Notes: generated by a model not told the origin, from the sequence alone. A DNA stretch of 64,000 nt from Chitinophagaceae bacterium (GCA_016719815.1 JADJYK010000007.1:138110-202109), one strand, 5' to 3'. Shown: positions 46,658 through 57,841, counted from the stretch's first letter. Made by a program: numbers and translations.

Positions 46658-47722
46658 ATGAAGAAATTATTGTTTGCTTTTTCATTCATCTTTATCAGCA
46701 ATTTTATATCAGCACAAAACGGAAAACAACAATATAAAGTTGCTGTAATTGCCTTCTACAATCTTGAAAATTTTTACGATACACTTGACAACACAATGGT
46801 AAGCGATGAGGAGTTTTTACCATCGGGCCCGCGAAACTACAACGGTACAGTTTACAAAGACAAAGTACTGCACCTTGCCACCGTAATATCACAAATGGCC
46901 ACCAATATCAATACTGACGGGCCAGCACTTTTAGGTGTAGCCGAAGTTGAAAATGATACGGTATTAACCGATCTTGTAAATCATCCGCTGATCGTAAAAA
47001 GAAACTATAAAATTGTACACTACGATTCAAAAGATATTCGTGGAGTTGATGTAGGGTTATTGTATAATCCCAAGTATTTTTCAGTTGAGAACAGCGATAA
47101 ATTATTTGTAAAACTTCCGGGCGGCACTAAAGACGCCTACTTTACCAGGGATATTTTGTGGGTTAAAGGAAAACTGGACGGTGAATCCATTCATGTATAT
47201 GTAAACCACTGGCCCAGCCGCAGTGGTGGTGAGGAACGCAGTGCCCCTGCAAGAAACGCAGCTGCACAGGTATGCCGCAATCATATGGATTCAATTCTTA
47301 AAATTGAACCAAATGCAAAATTTGTGGTGATGGGTGACCTAAATGATGATCCGGTTAATGAAAGTGTTGCAAAAATCATTAATGCCAAAGGAAAGGCTGA
47401 TGATGTAAGAAAGGGAGGTATGTTTAATCCCTGGATGGATTTGTATAAAAAAGGTATCGGAACACTTGCCTATCAGGATGCATGGGGCTTATTTGATCAG
47501 ATTATAATTTCATACCCCTGGTTAAATAAAGATCAGAAAGGCTATTTTTTTTACCAACAGCATATTTTCAATAAAGAATATATGGTTGAAAATATCGGCC
47601 GATATAAAGGCTATCCGATGCGTACATGGGATGGCAACCGTTATCGTGGTGGCTATAGCGACCACTTCCCCACTTACCTTCTATTTTTAAAGAAAATAGT
47701 GCCTGGGAAAAAAGGATTTTAA
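46658..47722 (+). CDS. Secreted endonuclease/exonuclease/phosphatase-family enzyme
   Basis: 354 residues from the ATG at 46658 (signal FAFSFIFISNFISAQ); the frame is open to 46625. DNase I-like fold with the full catalytic set: FYNLENFYD, LLGVAEVEND (metal Glu), VYVNHWPSRSGG (His), MGDLNDDP (Asp/Asn) and YSDHFPTYL (catalytic His). It lacks a T9SS C-terminal domain, so it is probably periplasmic. It is divergent from the TonB-receptor operon. Bacteroidota homologues are usually annotated as endonuclease/exonuclease/phosphatase family; DNA, RNA or phosphodiester substrates are possible. Confidence 0.9.
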   Translation: MKKLLFAFSFIFISNFISAQNGKQQYKVAVIAFYNLENFYDTLDNTMVSDEEFLPSGPRNYNGTVYKDKVLHLATVISQMATNINTDGPALLGVAEVENDTVLTDLVNHPLIVKRNYKIVHYDSKDIRGVDVGLLYNPKYFSVENSDKLFVKLPGGTKDAYFTRDILWVKGKLDGESIHVYVNHWPSRSGGEERSAPARNAAAQVCRNHMDSILKIEPNAKFVVMGDLNDDPVNESVAKIINAKGKADDVRKGGMFNPWMDLYKKGIGTLAYQDAWGLFDQIIISYPWLNKDQKGYFFYQQHIFNKEYMVENIGRYKGYPMRTWDGNRYRGGYSDHFPTYLLFLKKIVPGKKGF

Positions 47723-47812
47723 TGCCAATAATTTGATAAACAAATACTTAGGCACAATATTCAATTACAGAAATAAAACAGAGTTTCCGTCAATTCAGAA
47801 GGCATAAAACCC

Positions 47813-47820
47813 TATCTTTG
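47813..47820 (+). promoter_or_regulatory. Promoter -7 box of the rpsF operon
   Basis: TATCTTTG followed by CACC is a very typical phylum promoter. No clear -33 TTG is present. The start of transcription is expected near 47826, leaving a leader of about 98 nt. Confidence 0.6.
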
Positions 47821-47828
47821 CACCCCCA

Positions 47829-47880
47829 AATCTGTCCCGGTAACAATCGGGAGTCGGCAGATTCTGTTTCAAAAAAACAG
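47829..47880 (+). promoter_or_regulatory. Structured mRNA leader before rpsF
   Basis: A two-tier stem-loop: outer AATCTG/CAGATT and inner TCCCG/CGGGA with a 5-nt bulge (GTCGG) on the 3' side. A second hairpin CTGTTT/AAACAG follows at 47864-47880. The rpsF-rpsR leader is known in many bacteria to bind the S6:S18 complex for autoregulation. Whether this leader is a member of that class is inference; I do not see a clear match to the motif. Confidence 0.4.
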
Positions 47881-47923
47881 TCCATTGGGATAAACCGAAT
47901 TTTTTAACCAAACAAAAGGTAAA

Positions 47924-48280
47924 ATGAACAATTACGAATTGATGGTGATTTTTACCCCTGTTCTCAGCGATGATGAGTTTAAAACCGAGCAGAAAAAGTA
48001 TGCCAAAATGGTAACTGATGCCGGTGGAACTGTAGTAGCTGAAAACCCCTGGGGATTGAAATCACTGGCGTACCCCATCCAGAAAAAAACCACAGGCTTG
48101 TACTGGGTTATGGAATATAGTGCGCCATCCGACTTCAACGAGAAGCTGAAAATCCAAATGCTTCGTGACGAGAATGTACTTCGTCAGTTATGCACTAAAC
48201 TCGATAAATACGCCGTCGAGTACAATGCGAAAAAGAGAAGTGGCGTAAAAACCGGAACCGAAAAAGCAGTGGAGGCTTAA
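47924..48280 (+). CDS. rpsF: 30S ribosomal protein S6
   Basis: 118 residues. Family start NYELMVIFTPVLSDDEF, then the GLKSLAYPIQKKTTGLYWVMEY strand region, and a Lys-rich tail after residue 100. It binds S18 on the platform of the 30S subunit. It is the first gene of rpsF-rpsR-rplI; rpsR begins 4 bp after the stop. Confidence 0.98.
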   Translation: MNNYELMVIFTPVLSDDEFKTEQKKYAKMVTDAGGTVVAENPWGLKSLAYPIQKKTTGLYWVMEYSAPSDFNEKLKIQMLRDENVLRQLCTKLDKYAVEYNAKKRSGVKTGTEKAVEA

Positions 48281-48284
48281 TATC

Positions 48285-48548
48285 ATGGCAAAAAATGAAA
48301 TTAAATACCTGACCGCCATAAAAAGCGATAAAAGGGTAAAAAAATTCTGCCGCTTTAAAAAGTACGGCATGCGCTACATCGATTATAAAGATGTGGAATT
48401 TCTTAAAAAATTTCTGAATGAGCAAGGTAAATTATTGCCCCGTCGCTTATCTGGAAACAGCCTGAAATATCAGCGCAAAGTTTCTGATGCAGTGAAAAAA
48501 GCCCGTCAGATGGCATTATTGCCTTACGTAACAGATCTTTTAAAATAG
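48285..48548 (+). CDS. rpsR: 30S ribosomal protein S18
   Basis: 87 residues with the S18 core (YIDYKDVEFLKKFLNEQGKL, PRRLSGNSLKYQRKVSDAVK, ARQMALLPYV). It pairs with S6 on the small subunit. The spacing of 4 bp from rpsF indicates coupled translation. Confidence 0.98.
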   Translation: MAKNEIKYLTAIKSDKRVKKFCRFKKYGMRYIDYKDVEFLKKFLNEQGKLLPRRLSGNSLKYQRKVSDAVKKARQMALLPYVTDLLK

Positions 48549-48632
48549 ACCTTTTAATCACACCACCCTAATCCCGGTATAATACCAGGAGACAGCAATA
48601 ATGCTGGGCAGGAAGGTGACAAAAAGAAAACG

Positions 48633-49079
48633 ATGGAAGTAATATTAATTCAAGACGTAGATAACCTGGGCGCAAAAAACGAAGTGGTAAAAGTAAAAAA
48701 TGGCTATGCCCGAAATTTCCTGATACCCCGCCACCTCGCTGTAGAAAATAGCCCCAGCAACCAAAAGCAACTGGAAGAAAGGATGAAGCAGGTTCGCAAG
48801 AAAGAAGAAAAAATGCTGGCTGAAATAAACAGTGTTGTTGCAAAGTTGAAAGAAGGTCCGTTGAAACTAGGCGCAAAAACCGGTACAAGCGGAAAAATTT
48901 TCGGCAGTGTAACATCTCTTCAGATGAGCCGTGCTATCCGTGAACAAAGAGGTTACGAAATTGACCGTAAAAGAATATCAATTGCTGATGAAGTGAAGGA
49001 ATTAGGTACTTATAAAGCAACAATTGATTTTGGAAACGGGCACACAACCGAAGTTGAATTTGAAGTTGTAGCTGAATAA
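48633..49079 (+). CDS. rplI: 50S ribosomal protein L9
   Basis: 148 residues. N-terminal rRNA-binding domain (VILIQDVDNLGAKNEVVKVK, GYARNFLIPRHLA), a long connecting helix (about 45-75, Lys/Glu-rich) and a C-terminal domain (KTGTSGKIFGSVTS). It is the last gene of the ribosomal operon, followed by a clear terminator. Confidence 0.98.
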   Translation: MEVILIQDVDNLGAKNEVVKVKNGYARNFLIPRHLAVENSPSNQKQLEERMKQVRKKEEKMLAEINSVVAKLKEGPLKLGAKTGTSGKIFGSVTSLQMSRAIREQRGYEIDRKRISIADEVKELGTYKATIDFGNGHTTEVEFEVVAE

Positions 49080-49100
49080 TAAACGTCAAAAAAAAGTCTT

Positions 49101-49126
49101 AAAATCCTCCGTAACCGGGGGATTTT
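49101..49126 (+). terminator. Terminator of the rpsF-rpsR-rplI operon
   Basis: Stem AAAATCCTCCG/CGGGGGATTTT (11 bp including one T-G) with a TAAC loop, then TCGTTTTT. It lies 21 bp after the rplI stop. Confidence 0.85.
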
Positions 49127-49346
49127 TCGTTTTTGAAAACAACCTATATTGCTTATTATCAATTGATTAAAGCACAAGCCCCCCTTTCAGGAAATATTTT
49201 AGCAATATGTCAGGGAAAAAACCGTTAATTTGTCTTGTATTTGGTGCTCTTTCAGTTTCACAAGTCCTGAACGTTTCTTAAAACTGTTGAATGTTCAAAG
49301 GTTACTGTTTACTGTTGACACTTTTATTTTTTTAAATTTCTCTAAA

Positions 49347-49715
49347 ATGAACATTTACGTAGGAAACCTCAGTTGGAACCTGAAAGATCAGGACCTTGCA
49401 AATCTTTTCGCATCACATGGCGAAGTAGCATCTGCTAAAATTGTAACCGACAAATTCACAAACCGCAGCAAAGGTTTTGGTTTTGTTGAAATGCCAAACG
49501 ACGATCAGGCCCAGGCAGCAATTGCTGCTTTAAACGGCACTGAAGTTGATGGCCGCAACATCGTAGTTAATGAAAGCCGTCCTAAGCCAGAAGGTGAAAG
49601 AAGTGGCGGTGGTGGCGGATTCAAAAAACGCAGCTTTGGCGGCGGCGGTGGTGGCGGTGGCTACAAGAAAAGTGGCGGCGGCGGATACCGTGACCGTGGT
49701 GGTTATAACGACTAA
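49347..49715 (+). CDS. RRM-type RNA-binding protein with glycine-rich tail
   Basis: 122 residues from the ATG at 49347 (MNIYVGNLSWNL). One RNA-recognition motif: RNP2 IYVGNL (residues 3-8) and RNP1 KGFGFVEM (about 43-50). The last 40 residues are a Gly/Lys/Arg-rich low-complexity tail (GGGGGGGYKKSGGGGYRDRGG). This is the small cold-inducible-type RRM protein common in Bacteroidota, which lack many classical cold-shock chaperones; a role as an RNA chaperone is inferred. The about 220-nt gap before it may be a long leader. Confidence 0.93.
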   Translation: MNIYVGNLSWNLKDQDLANLFASHGEVASAKIVTDKFTNRSKGFGFVEMPNDDQAQAAIAALNGTEVDGRNIVVNESRPKPEGERSGGGGGFKKRSFGGGGGGGGYKKSGGGGYRDRGGYND

Positions 49716-49745
49716 TAATCAAAAACCATATTCACTTAGCTTTAG

Positions 49746-49776
49746 AAGCTCGGCTCGAATGAGTTGGGCTTTTTTT
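49746..49776 (+). terminator. Terminator of the RRM-protein gene
   Basis: Stem AGCTCGGCTC/GAGTTGGGCT (with G-U pairs) and a GAAT loop, followed by TTTTTTT. It lies about 30 bp after the stop. Confidence 0.8.
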
Positions 49777-49809
49777 ACGATGCCAGGGACTTAAGCCGTG
49801 GCATCGTAA
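49775..49809. repeat. Long near-palindrome
   Basis: Perfect 11-bp arms TTACGATGCCA/TGGCATCGTAA around a 13-nt centre (GGGACTTAAGCCG), itself partly palindromic about CTTAAG. It lies between convergent genes directly after the T-tract of a terminator. There is no T-tract for the minus strand, so it may be an interspersed repeat rather than a second terminator. Confidence 0.55.
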
Positions 49810-49834
49810 TATTAATACTTTCAGTTTCTCAGTA

Positions 49835-52800
49835 TTATTCCGTAACGCTAATCACTCCAGCACCATTATACGAATGGTATTCACCATTATACATGGCATC
49901 GGCACTTACAGGACCCATCTTATAATTGCCGGGTGATACAGCCCGCACAGCATAATAATAAGTTTGCTTGTTGCTGCCGGCATCCACAAAGAAATGTATG
50001 CGGTCATCCCTCACATCCAGGGCTGTGGGTGTTAAGCCATCTTTAATCCAGTCCATACCAGGTATTTCTTTTGTTCTCGGGTTTTCTATTTCAAACCCGG
50101 CTGGCAGCAAATCGGTAATCACCACATTCTGTATTGCTGTGCTAAATGATTTCTCCAGTGTAATACCAATGATGACCAAATCGTTTTGCTTAAAAGTATT
50201 GGATGTTATAAGGTTGCCTTTCCTGTCATGAAAATGCCTTCTTACTTTCAGATAACTGTCTTCCTCTTTATACGCTCCGCTGGAACTAATACCTTCCACC
50301 TGCCAGAAATAATACAAGCGACCCTCCCCTTTTGTTAGTATTTCAACAATATTACTTCCAAGTGCTTTCATATCTCCGGTCCACTGTCCGCCATCCACTT
50401 TCGCAATGGTTTTACCATTTACTTTAATGTCGGCGGTTGCAGTTGACTTATTGGCTGCACGGGCATGCTTACCCAAAGCAAGGAATGCAAAAGCTCTTTC
50501 TTGTGTACTCAGCCAGTATCTTGTCTTTAGTTTATCGGCTACATGTTTTACCATTGTGCCAGTTTGAGCATTGCCCGGATCAACATCAATCAACGCATTC
50601 AATGCAATGGCTTCGTCCCTTACATCAGAATAATAACTGCCTCCTGTTTGTGCTACAGATACTTCTCCTGCAAAGGAAGATGGCAACATGGCAGCAAATG
50701 ATTTTTTATCACCAGCGGTAGCATAGGCTGCAGCGAGCAGATAACGGCTGTCTAATGCCAGCAGCATTGTGTTGGCCCTTATAGTAATTCATTGCCGGTA
50801 CATTATTTCTGCCAGCCAATGCAAGCACATACAAACCGTACGCCACTTCTTTTGGTGCAATCTTTTTATTCTGATCACGGTTAAAGAAATAGGTTATAGT
50901 TTCTTTATTTTTCATCTTGTTATTGATGTAGTTCAGCATTGTTTCCAGTAAACTGTTATCAACATCAAATCCTGCCTTTTTTGCTTCCAGCAGGAAGTGT
51001 GCAGCATAGATTGTAGTCCACCAGTCTTCCCTGCCTTCACCATCCCATAACGTAACGGCACCATTATATAACTGGCGCATTTTTATTTTCCGTATTGCCT
51101 CTATAATATTCGTATTAGCGTTTACTCTGTTCTGTTGTTTATTCAGCATCATCAAATCAGCTAAATCACCGTAATAAATCTGGGGGAAGGCAGAAGAAAT
51201 GGTTTGTTCTGTGCAACCATAAGGATATTGTACAAGATATTTCAATTGGTCGCCCAGTTCCACCACCGGCGAACGGCCCACTACCAGGCTATAGTTAACA
51301 CTCCCCGGCATAAAGTCGCCTAAACCAATGTTTACCTTTTGTGTGTTACCTCCGGCGACAGAACCACTACCCGTAACTTTTTGTAAAGTAGAAGGAGGAC
51401 GTACAGAAATCTCTGTAGCGTCAGTAAACTTCTCACCCATTCCATTTACCATCACAGTTACTTTGCCAACATTAATAGTTGGGTCAGCCACCACACGGAA
51501 TGTTGCACGGCCTTCACTCCTGGCTGCAAGGCTTACGGACTTGTTGGGACTGCCCAATATTTTCACAGGGCCTTCCACTCCAATACTAGCGGTTACAGTA
51601 GCAGCCTTCTCTGTAGTATTAGTTAATGTAACCGGTACATTTACCGTATCACCCGGACTTAAAAACCTTGGTAATGCTGTGCTGATTACTATTGGATCTG
51701 CAACGGTCATGGTATTGGCACCGGCGCCAAAACTCTGTCCTTTATAAGAAACAGCCATCAGGCGCAACTCACCGCTGAACTGCGGAACATCAAACTCAAA
51801 TTCTGCCACACCACTGCTATTTGCCTTTTTAATTCCACTCCAATAACTCACCACTTTAATTCTTTTAGCCGGCATCGGGTTCACTCTCTTTTCCATTTCT
51901 AATCCACCATCACCACCGGTACTGCTCAGTTTAGCTCTTACTTCTGCAAATAACAACGGATATAAATCAAAAGCTGAGACCTGCAAAGCTTTTTTCTGAT
52001 AGAAATAATCGTATGGGTCAGGCGTTTTGAAATCGCTTATTTGCAGCACTCCGTTATCAACCGCTGAAAGGGTTACATAGCTTCCAGGTGCAGCTTTCAC
52101 TGTTACCTTCTGATGCGTTTTTGAACGAACGGTTTTCTGCGACTGCACCTCCACGTTGATCTTCCGGCTTTTTTCTTCCACTGTTACATTTTTGAAACCA
52201 TGAGCTACCGTAAGCGGAATATCAGACACTTCGTGTGGCTTAATTAATGTGGCGGTGATATAAGCGTTGGGAACATGTTCAGTACTAAGTTTCAGATTTA
52301 TACTTGCTGTGCGGTTGCTCACCTCCACGTACTGATGCGAGATAATATGATCTGTTTCAACTGTGACAAGCATCTTTCCACTGAAAGGTGTTTTAAACAA
52401 TGCAGTTATTGTTTCACCCGCCATATATGATTTCCTATCTATCTCTATATCAATATTACCTTCCTTACTCACTTCAAAAGAAGAGTTATAGTTTCCACCC
52501 CAATTACCGTAACTATAAAAACTTCGTTTTACATAACTGTTAGCACCCGGAGCGGATACCCTTACTTCGTAATCGCCGGGTGTTCTTGGCACATAGGAGA
52601 ATACAGTATTGCTTCCCACATTTATTGTTTGTTCAAGCATACTCTTGTCATCCTTCTGTGATTCATAACGGAAATAACTGCCGCTTTTGTAAGCACTGTC
52701 CTGTATTCATGTTTAATAACCTGCACTTTTGCAACAGCATTCGTTCCATTACCATCCTTATTAACGGCGGCCAGTTGTAGTTTCACTGCCTGGTTAAGCG

Positions 52801-55243
52801 GGTAATAGAACCAATCTCTTTTAATGCCAAGAAAAACTGGCTGTGTAAAAATATCGACAGAGGCGGCCCGGCTTACCGGTCGGCCTGTTTCATCAAACAC
52901 TGTTGTATAAAAACTGGTTTGCAATACGCCTGTATTAGCATAGGTAGCAGGCACACCATAATCAATGTTTGCGTTTCCTGCCTCATCGGTTATACCTTCT
53001 TCAACTTTTGTATCAAAGAATGTATTTTGATTGGCAAGACTGAAATCGTATTCTTCAAATTTCTGGGGAGAGAAAAATTTTTGCTTAACCTGTATTTCTG
53101 TTTCAAACTTGCGGTTGGCGGCTGGTGGGCCAAAGAAGTTCATCGCATTAACAGACAATACAGATGACTCCCCCGGACGAAGAAACTGTTTATCCAGTTT
53201 TGTATTCACCCGTATGCGGTCGGGTACAAATTCTTCAACAGAAAAACTCTTTGATGCCAGCAATATATCGTTTGATGTGTACACCTCTAATGTATAACTG
53301 CCAGTTATTGCTGAAGTTGCAATATCTATGTTACCTTCTACCGAACCTTCTTCATTCAGGCTCTTGCGGAATGATTTCAGTTCCTTGTTATTGGGCATCA
53401 GGAACTTTAATTTCAGCGGCACATCGCCGGGAGACTTCCATTGTGCATCTCTGAGAATGACTGAGAAATTAATTTTCTCACCCGGACGATACACATCCCT
53501 TTCTGCATATACGAATGCATCGAAACCGGAAGGATTGTTTCTTTTTCCACCCACATCAAAACGGGAAGTATTTACCCTCGTATTGCTGAAGGGCAGATAA
53601 TTGAAATCATCTTCTGTCTTTGCAATAATCATTGCCGGCTTAAAGCCACTGAATTCTTTTTTGCTATACGCAATTTCAGCCACCCCTTCAGCATTGGTGG
53701 CTCCCGTTCCAATCAACTGGTTGTTGGAGGCATACACGGAGACATTCACTCCGCTTACCGGACTGGCTGTTTTTATTGAATTGGTAAAAACATACATCTT
53801 TTCCCTTCCCTCCTTTGCAATCAGACCGAGGTCAGAAAGTGAAATATACCGGCTGTCTTTTACCCAATAATCTTCTCCCGAACGGATAACCACATGATAA
53901 ACACCCTTAAAATCAGGCAATCTGTCTTCAAATTGTGAAAAGTTCAGTATCCGTCCTGCTCCACTTTTGGGTAAAGAACGGGTGTCAATCTCCTTTTCAT
54001 AGATAACATCGCCCAGCATGGCATCTCCACCATACTCATCATAATAGTCTCCCTCATAGTCATAGCTTGCATATTCAGACCCGTTGCCTGTTTCCTGAGG
54101 ATAGTAACCATAACGTTGTGCAAGCAATAAATTGTTTTCGTAAATTTTCGAAATAATCAATTTTACTTTGGGCACATTTGTTATCCTTACTTCTATGTTC
54201 TTTCCACCCTTTTTAGACAGATAAACGGCTTTACTATTTGTAAAACTGATGTCTGACTCCAGTTCGCCAAATGCAATATTGCCTGTGTAGTCTTCTTTCA
54301 GTACTCCGCCAATTTTTCCCCGAAGTCCTTGCCTGATATTCAGAGCATAACTCTTTTCCACATCAAACTTGTCACTGCGTATAGTAAAACCATAATCGTT
54401 AGGTTCAACTGTATAAGTCAGCTCAGGATCCATTTTTAAAAACGTTTTTATACTTTCTCCCGTGAGTTGCTGACTGGTTGTAACCTTTACTAATCCTTCC
54501 ATCCCATCATGTTCAGATTCCACATTTTGTATAGTAAGTACATAGGGTGATGGTATCGTTAATGTACTGGAAATGTCATCCCCCGTAGCCATATTCCCCT
54601 TTTCCGGTTTTATACCTTTAGTAATGATGACTTTTGCATCCCTATCTTTATCTTCTGACTTCAGTCCACTAATTCTTACAGATATTTTATTGTCGGGAGA
54701 AATGTTTATTAAATTAAATCCGCCTTCTTCCCTTCAATTTCAATATCCAGTTTGCCTTTTAAATCATCAGGTGTTACCGGATAATTAAAAAAACAGGTCA
54801 ACCTGAGGTACGGCCGTGGTGCCGCTTTCACCCACCCAGAATATTTGTGAATTGTCGAGAGTTAGTTTTGGTGTGTTGAAACTGATTTTATCACCACCCT
54901 TTATTGAATTAAACTTGCTGTATTTCAGTACTGCATTTTTAATTTTTGCCTTGTAGGCAGTGGCAGGGCTTAGCGGCTGCGAAGGAGAAAATACCAGTTC
55001 ATCCGGGCTGGCCCAACGAAACTTTCCCGGAATTGCCGGTTCAAAAGAAATGTACTCTGTAGAGTCCCAGGCATTAAGCATACCTTCATTGGCAAGCGAA
55101 TGACTGAAACGAAAAACAAGATTGCCCAACTGTGGCACTTCGCTTTTTGCATTGGTAGAAGAAAGGCTAACGGTATTCTTTTTACATGAGGCAAAAAAAA
55201 TAGCTCCTGCAATAAGCGGAACTAAATAGGATTTGATACGCAT
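49835..55243 (-). CDS. Bacterial alpha-2-macroglobulin lipoprotein (about four frameshifts)
   Basis: About 1,803 residues, a YfhM-like alpha-2-macroglobulin that is thought to trap foreign proteases that breach the outer membrane. Signal and lipobox are at the start (LIAGAIFFASCKKN). MG domains follow, with a bait-region area near the middle. The thioester motif is intact as CTEQ in YPYGCTEQTISS, so it is of the thioester type. Frames break near 54790 (T-run), 54722, 52687 and 50776; each is restored by one base (for example A5 for A4 gives LTKSGSYFRYESQ). The stretch 54593-54785 is out of every long open frame for this reason. It is divergent from pbpC, the usual genomic partner. Confidence 0.9.
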
Positions 55244-55370
55244 AAAATGTGTGGTTAAATGGTCGAATATGGATGAGAAGTTAAATAAGTTTGTTGAAGT
55301 AAAAAATTATGTTGCAGATTTCTTATTCACAACTGAAAAAACAGAAATTAGCATTGAAAAGCTAAGGAGG

Positions 55371-55402
55371 TTTGTCCTGCTGGGGGCAGGACGAGGCGGG
55401 CA
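55371..55402. repeat. REP-like hairpin with G-rich tail
   Basis: GTCCTGC-TGGGG-GCAGGAC (7-bp stem, extended by wobble pairs) followed by GAGGCGGGCAAG. Similar in design to the element at 22171. It lies in the intergenic region upstream of pbpC, within a small unsupported frame. Confidence 0.5.
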
Positions 55403-55458
55403 AGTCCATAAAGGGTGAAATAAATTTGACACGAAAGTTACATTGCGATACAGCAGCC

Positions 55459-57841
55459 ATGCAAATTTTAAAAGATAAATATTTGTTAAGCAGGTTAAAA
55501 CAGCTTCGTTGGAAAAAGGTTTCTCTTCTTCCTACCCGAAAAGGTTTCTTTAAATTCCTCAGGCGGCTGGGCATTGGTTTACTCAGTCTTATACTGCTTT
55601 TTTTTATACTCAATTTCATTTTTCCCCTGCCTGATGATATAAAATACTCGACAATCGTTACCGACAATAAAGGCGAGGTGGTAAATGCTTATCTTACCAG
55701 CGACCAGAAATGGCGCATGAAAACCGAACTGGATGAAATTTCTCCCCTGCTGCAAAAAACCATTGTTGCAAAAGAAGACAAGCACTTCTACCGCCATCCC
55801 GGTGAACCCACTTGCGGTTGTTAGAGCCTTATTCAATAATATTTTCAAAATGCAGCGGACATCCGGTGCCAGTACCATCACCATGCAGGTGGCGAAAATG
55901 CTCGAACCCGGAAAAAGAAATATCTGGAGTAAGATGCGGGAAGTTTTCAGGGCTACCCAACTGGAACTGAAGTACAGCAAAAAAGAAATCCTCCAGATGT
56001 ACCTCAACCTGGTGCCGTATGGCGGGAATATTGAAGGCGTTAAAGCGGCTTCACTCTTGTACTTTGGTAAAAATCCCGACCATCTTTCTTTGGCAGAGAT
56101 TACAGCATTGAGTATTATTCCCAACAAACCCGGCACACTGGTTATTGGAAGAAACAATGATTACATCATTACAGAAAGAAACCGATGGCTTAAAAAGTTT
56201 GCTGACGAAAAAGTTTTTACCTCAAAAGAAATTGAAGATGCCCTTGCTGAACCATTAACGGCAAAAAGGGGAACAGTACCACATTACATCCCTCACCTTT
56301 CCAACAAACTGAAAAAAAACAGTAGCTACCTGATTAAGACCAATATCGAGCTAAATACCCAGTTGAAAACGGAAAAGATTGTTGAAGACTACATACGGGC
56401 TCAGCGGTTGAGAAATATTAGGAATGCAGCAGTAATAATTATTGACAATAAAACGCATAAGGTGATTACTTATGTTGGCTCCTCCAATTTTAATGATACC
56501 ACCGATGGCGGACAGGTAAACGGCGCCAATGCCGTACGGCAACCGGGCAGTACACTAAAACCACTGCTCTATGCCATGTGCTTTGATGAAGGACTGCTGA
56601 CACCCAAAACTGTAATGACCGACGTGCCTGTAAATTATGAAGGGTATGCTCCCGGAGAATTATGATGAGAAATTCAACGGCTATGTTACCATTGAGTATG
56701 CCCTTGAACATTCATTAAACATACCTGCTGTAAAAGCTTTGCGCCTGCTGGGACATGAAAAGCTGATACAAAAACTCTCCAACTGCAACTTCAGACAGAT
56801 ACAAAAAGACAGGCGTAAGCTTGGCCTCTCCTTAATTCTGGGCGGCTGCGGCACTACTCTCGAAGAACTAACCGGTCCTTTCTTCTTCCTTTGCCAGCGA
56901 AGGCATTTATATTGCTCCCTCACTTACGCAGAGCGACACCGCCCGGCAAGGGGTTCGTGTTACCAGCCCGGCAGCTAATTACATGATTAATGAAATTCTC
57001 TCCAAAAGTAAACCGGCCCGACTTTCCGCTTAACTGGACTGCCACCGAAAGAATGCCAAAGATTGCCTGGAAAACCGGCACCAGCTACGGACGAAAAGAT
57101 GCATGGAGTATTGGCTACAACAAAAACTACACGGTAGGTGTATGGACAGGAAATTTTTCCGGTACCGGCGTGGCTGATTTAAGCGGTGCCAATGTAGCCA
57201 CTCCGCTCCTGTTCAAAATTTTCAACACCATTGATTACGACAGCAATGAAGAATGGTTTACACAGCCGCCCGATTGCGACATCAGAACAGTGTGCAGCGA
57301 AACAGGCCTTGTTCCATCTGCACAATGCAGCAGCCTCGTTACTGATTACTTTATTCCTTTAATCTCATCAACCAAAGCTTGCGATAACCGGCAGGAAATA
57401 ATGCTGAACCCGGATGAAAAATTATCGTACTGCAAGAGTTGTGTACCCGCTACCGGTTACAAGAAGAAATGGTTTAAGATAGTGCAACCTGACATGCAGG
57501 CATGGTACGAAGAAAACAGGGTCGCTTATGAAAAGATACCGCCACACAATCCTGAATGCGAACTGATATTTAAAGGTGCTGCCCCTGCCATTTCTTTCCC
57601 GCTGAACGGAACAGAGTACATCATCAATAAAAAAGCACCGGAACCACTGCAACTGATTTGTAAAACTGCCAACGACGTAACCAAAGTCTATTGGTACATT
57701 AATAACAAGTTTTACAAAAGTTGCAATGCCGGCGAAAAACAATTCTTTGTGCCGGTTGAAGGCCCGGTAAAAATTTCCTGTACAGATGACAAGGGAAGGA
57801 ACAGAGATATCAGGATTATAGTTAAGTATGTGGATTTATAG
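55459..57841 (+). CDS. pbpC: Penicillin-binding protein 1C (about four frameshifts)
   Basis: Bifunctional peptidoglycan glycosyltransferase/transpeptidase, about 795 residues. The ATG at 55459 (MQILKDKYLL) fits better than an earlier start at 55372. A transmembrane segment (GIGLLSLILLFFILNFIF) is followed by the glycosyltransferase domain (catalytic Glu in VAKEDKHFYRHPG; GASTITMQVAKML; YLNLVPYGG). The transpeptidase domain has a SxxK-type motif GSTLKPL, KTGTS and the C-terminal BiPBP_C beta domain (AISFPLNGTEYI). Breaks near 55800, 56655, 56877 and 57005 join naturally after one- or two-base changes. Divergent from the alpha-2-macroglobulin gene; that pairing is characteristic of PBP1C. Confidence 0.92.

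Noticed and set aside
55269..55418. 49-codon frame upstream of pbpC
   Set aside because: It begins plausibly (MDEKLNKFVEVKN) but its last part is made by a REP-like hairpin (LLGAGRGGQVHKG). It may be a fragment, not a supported gene.
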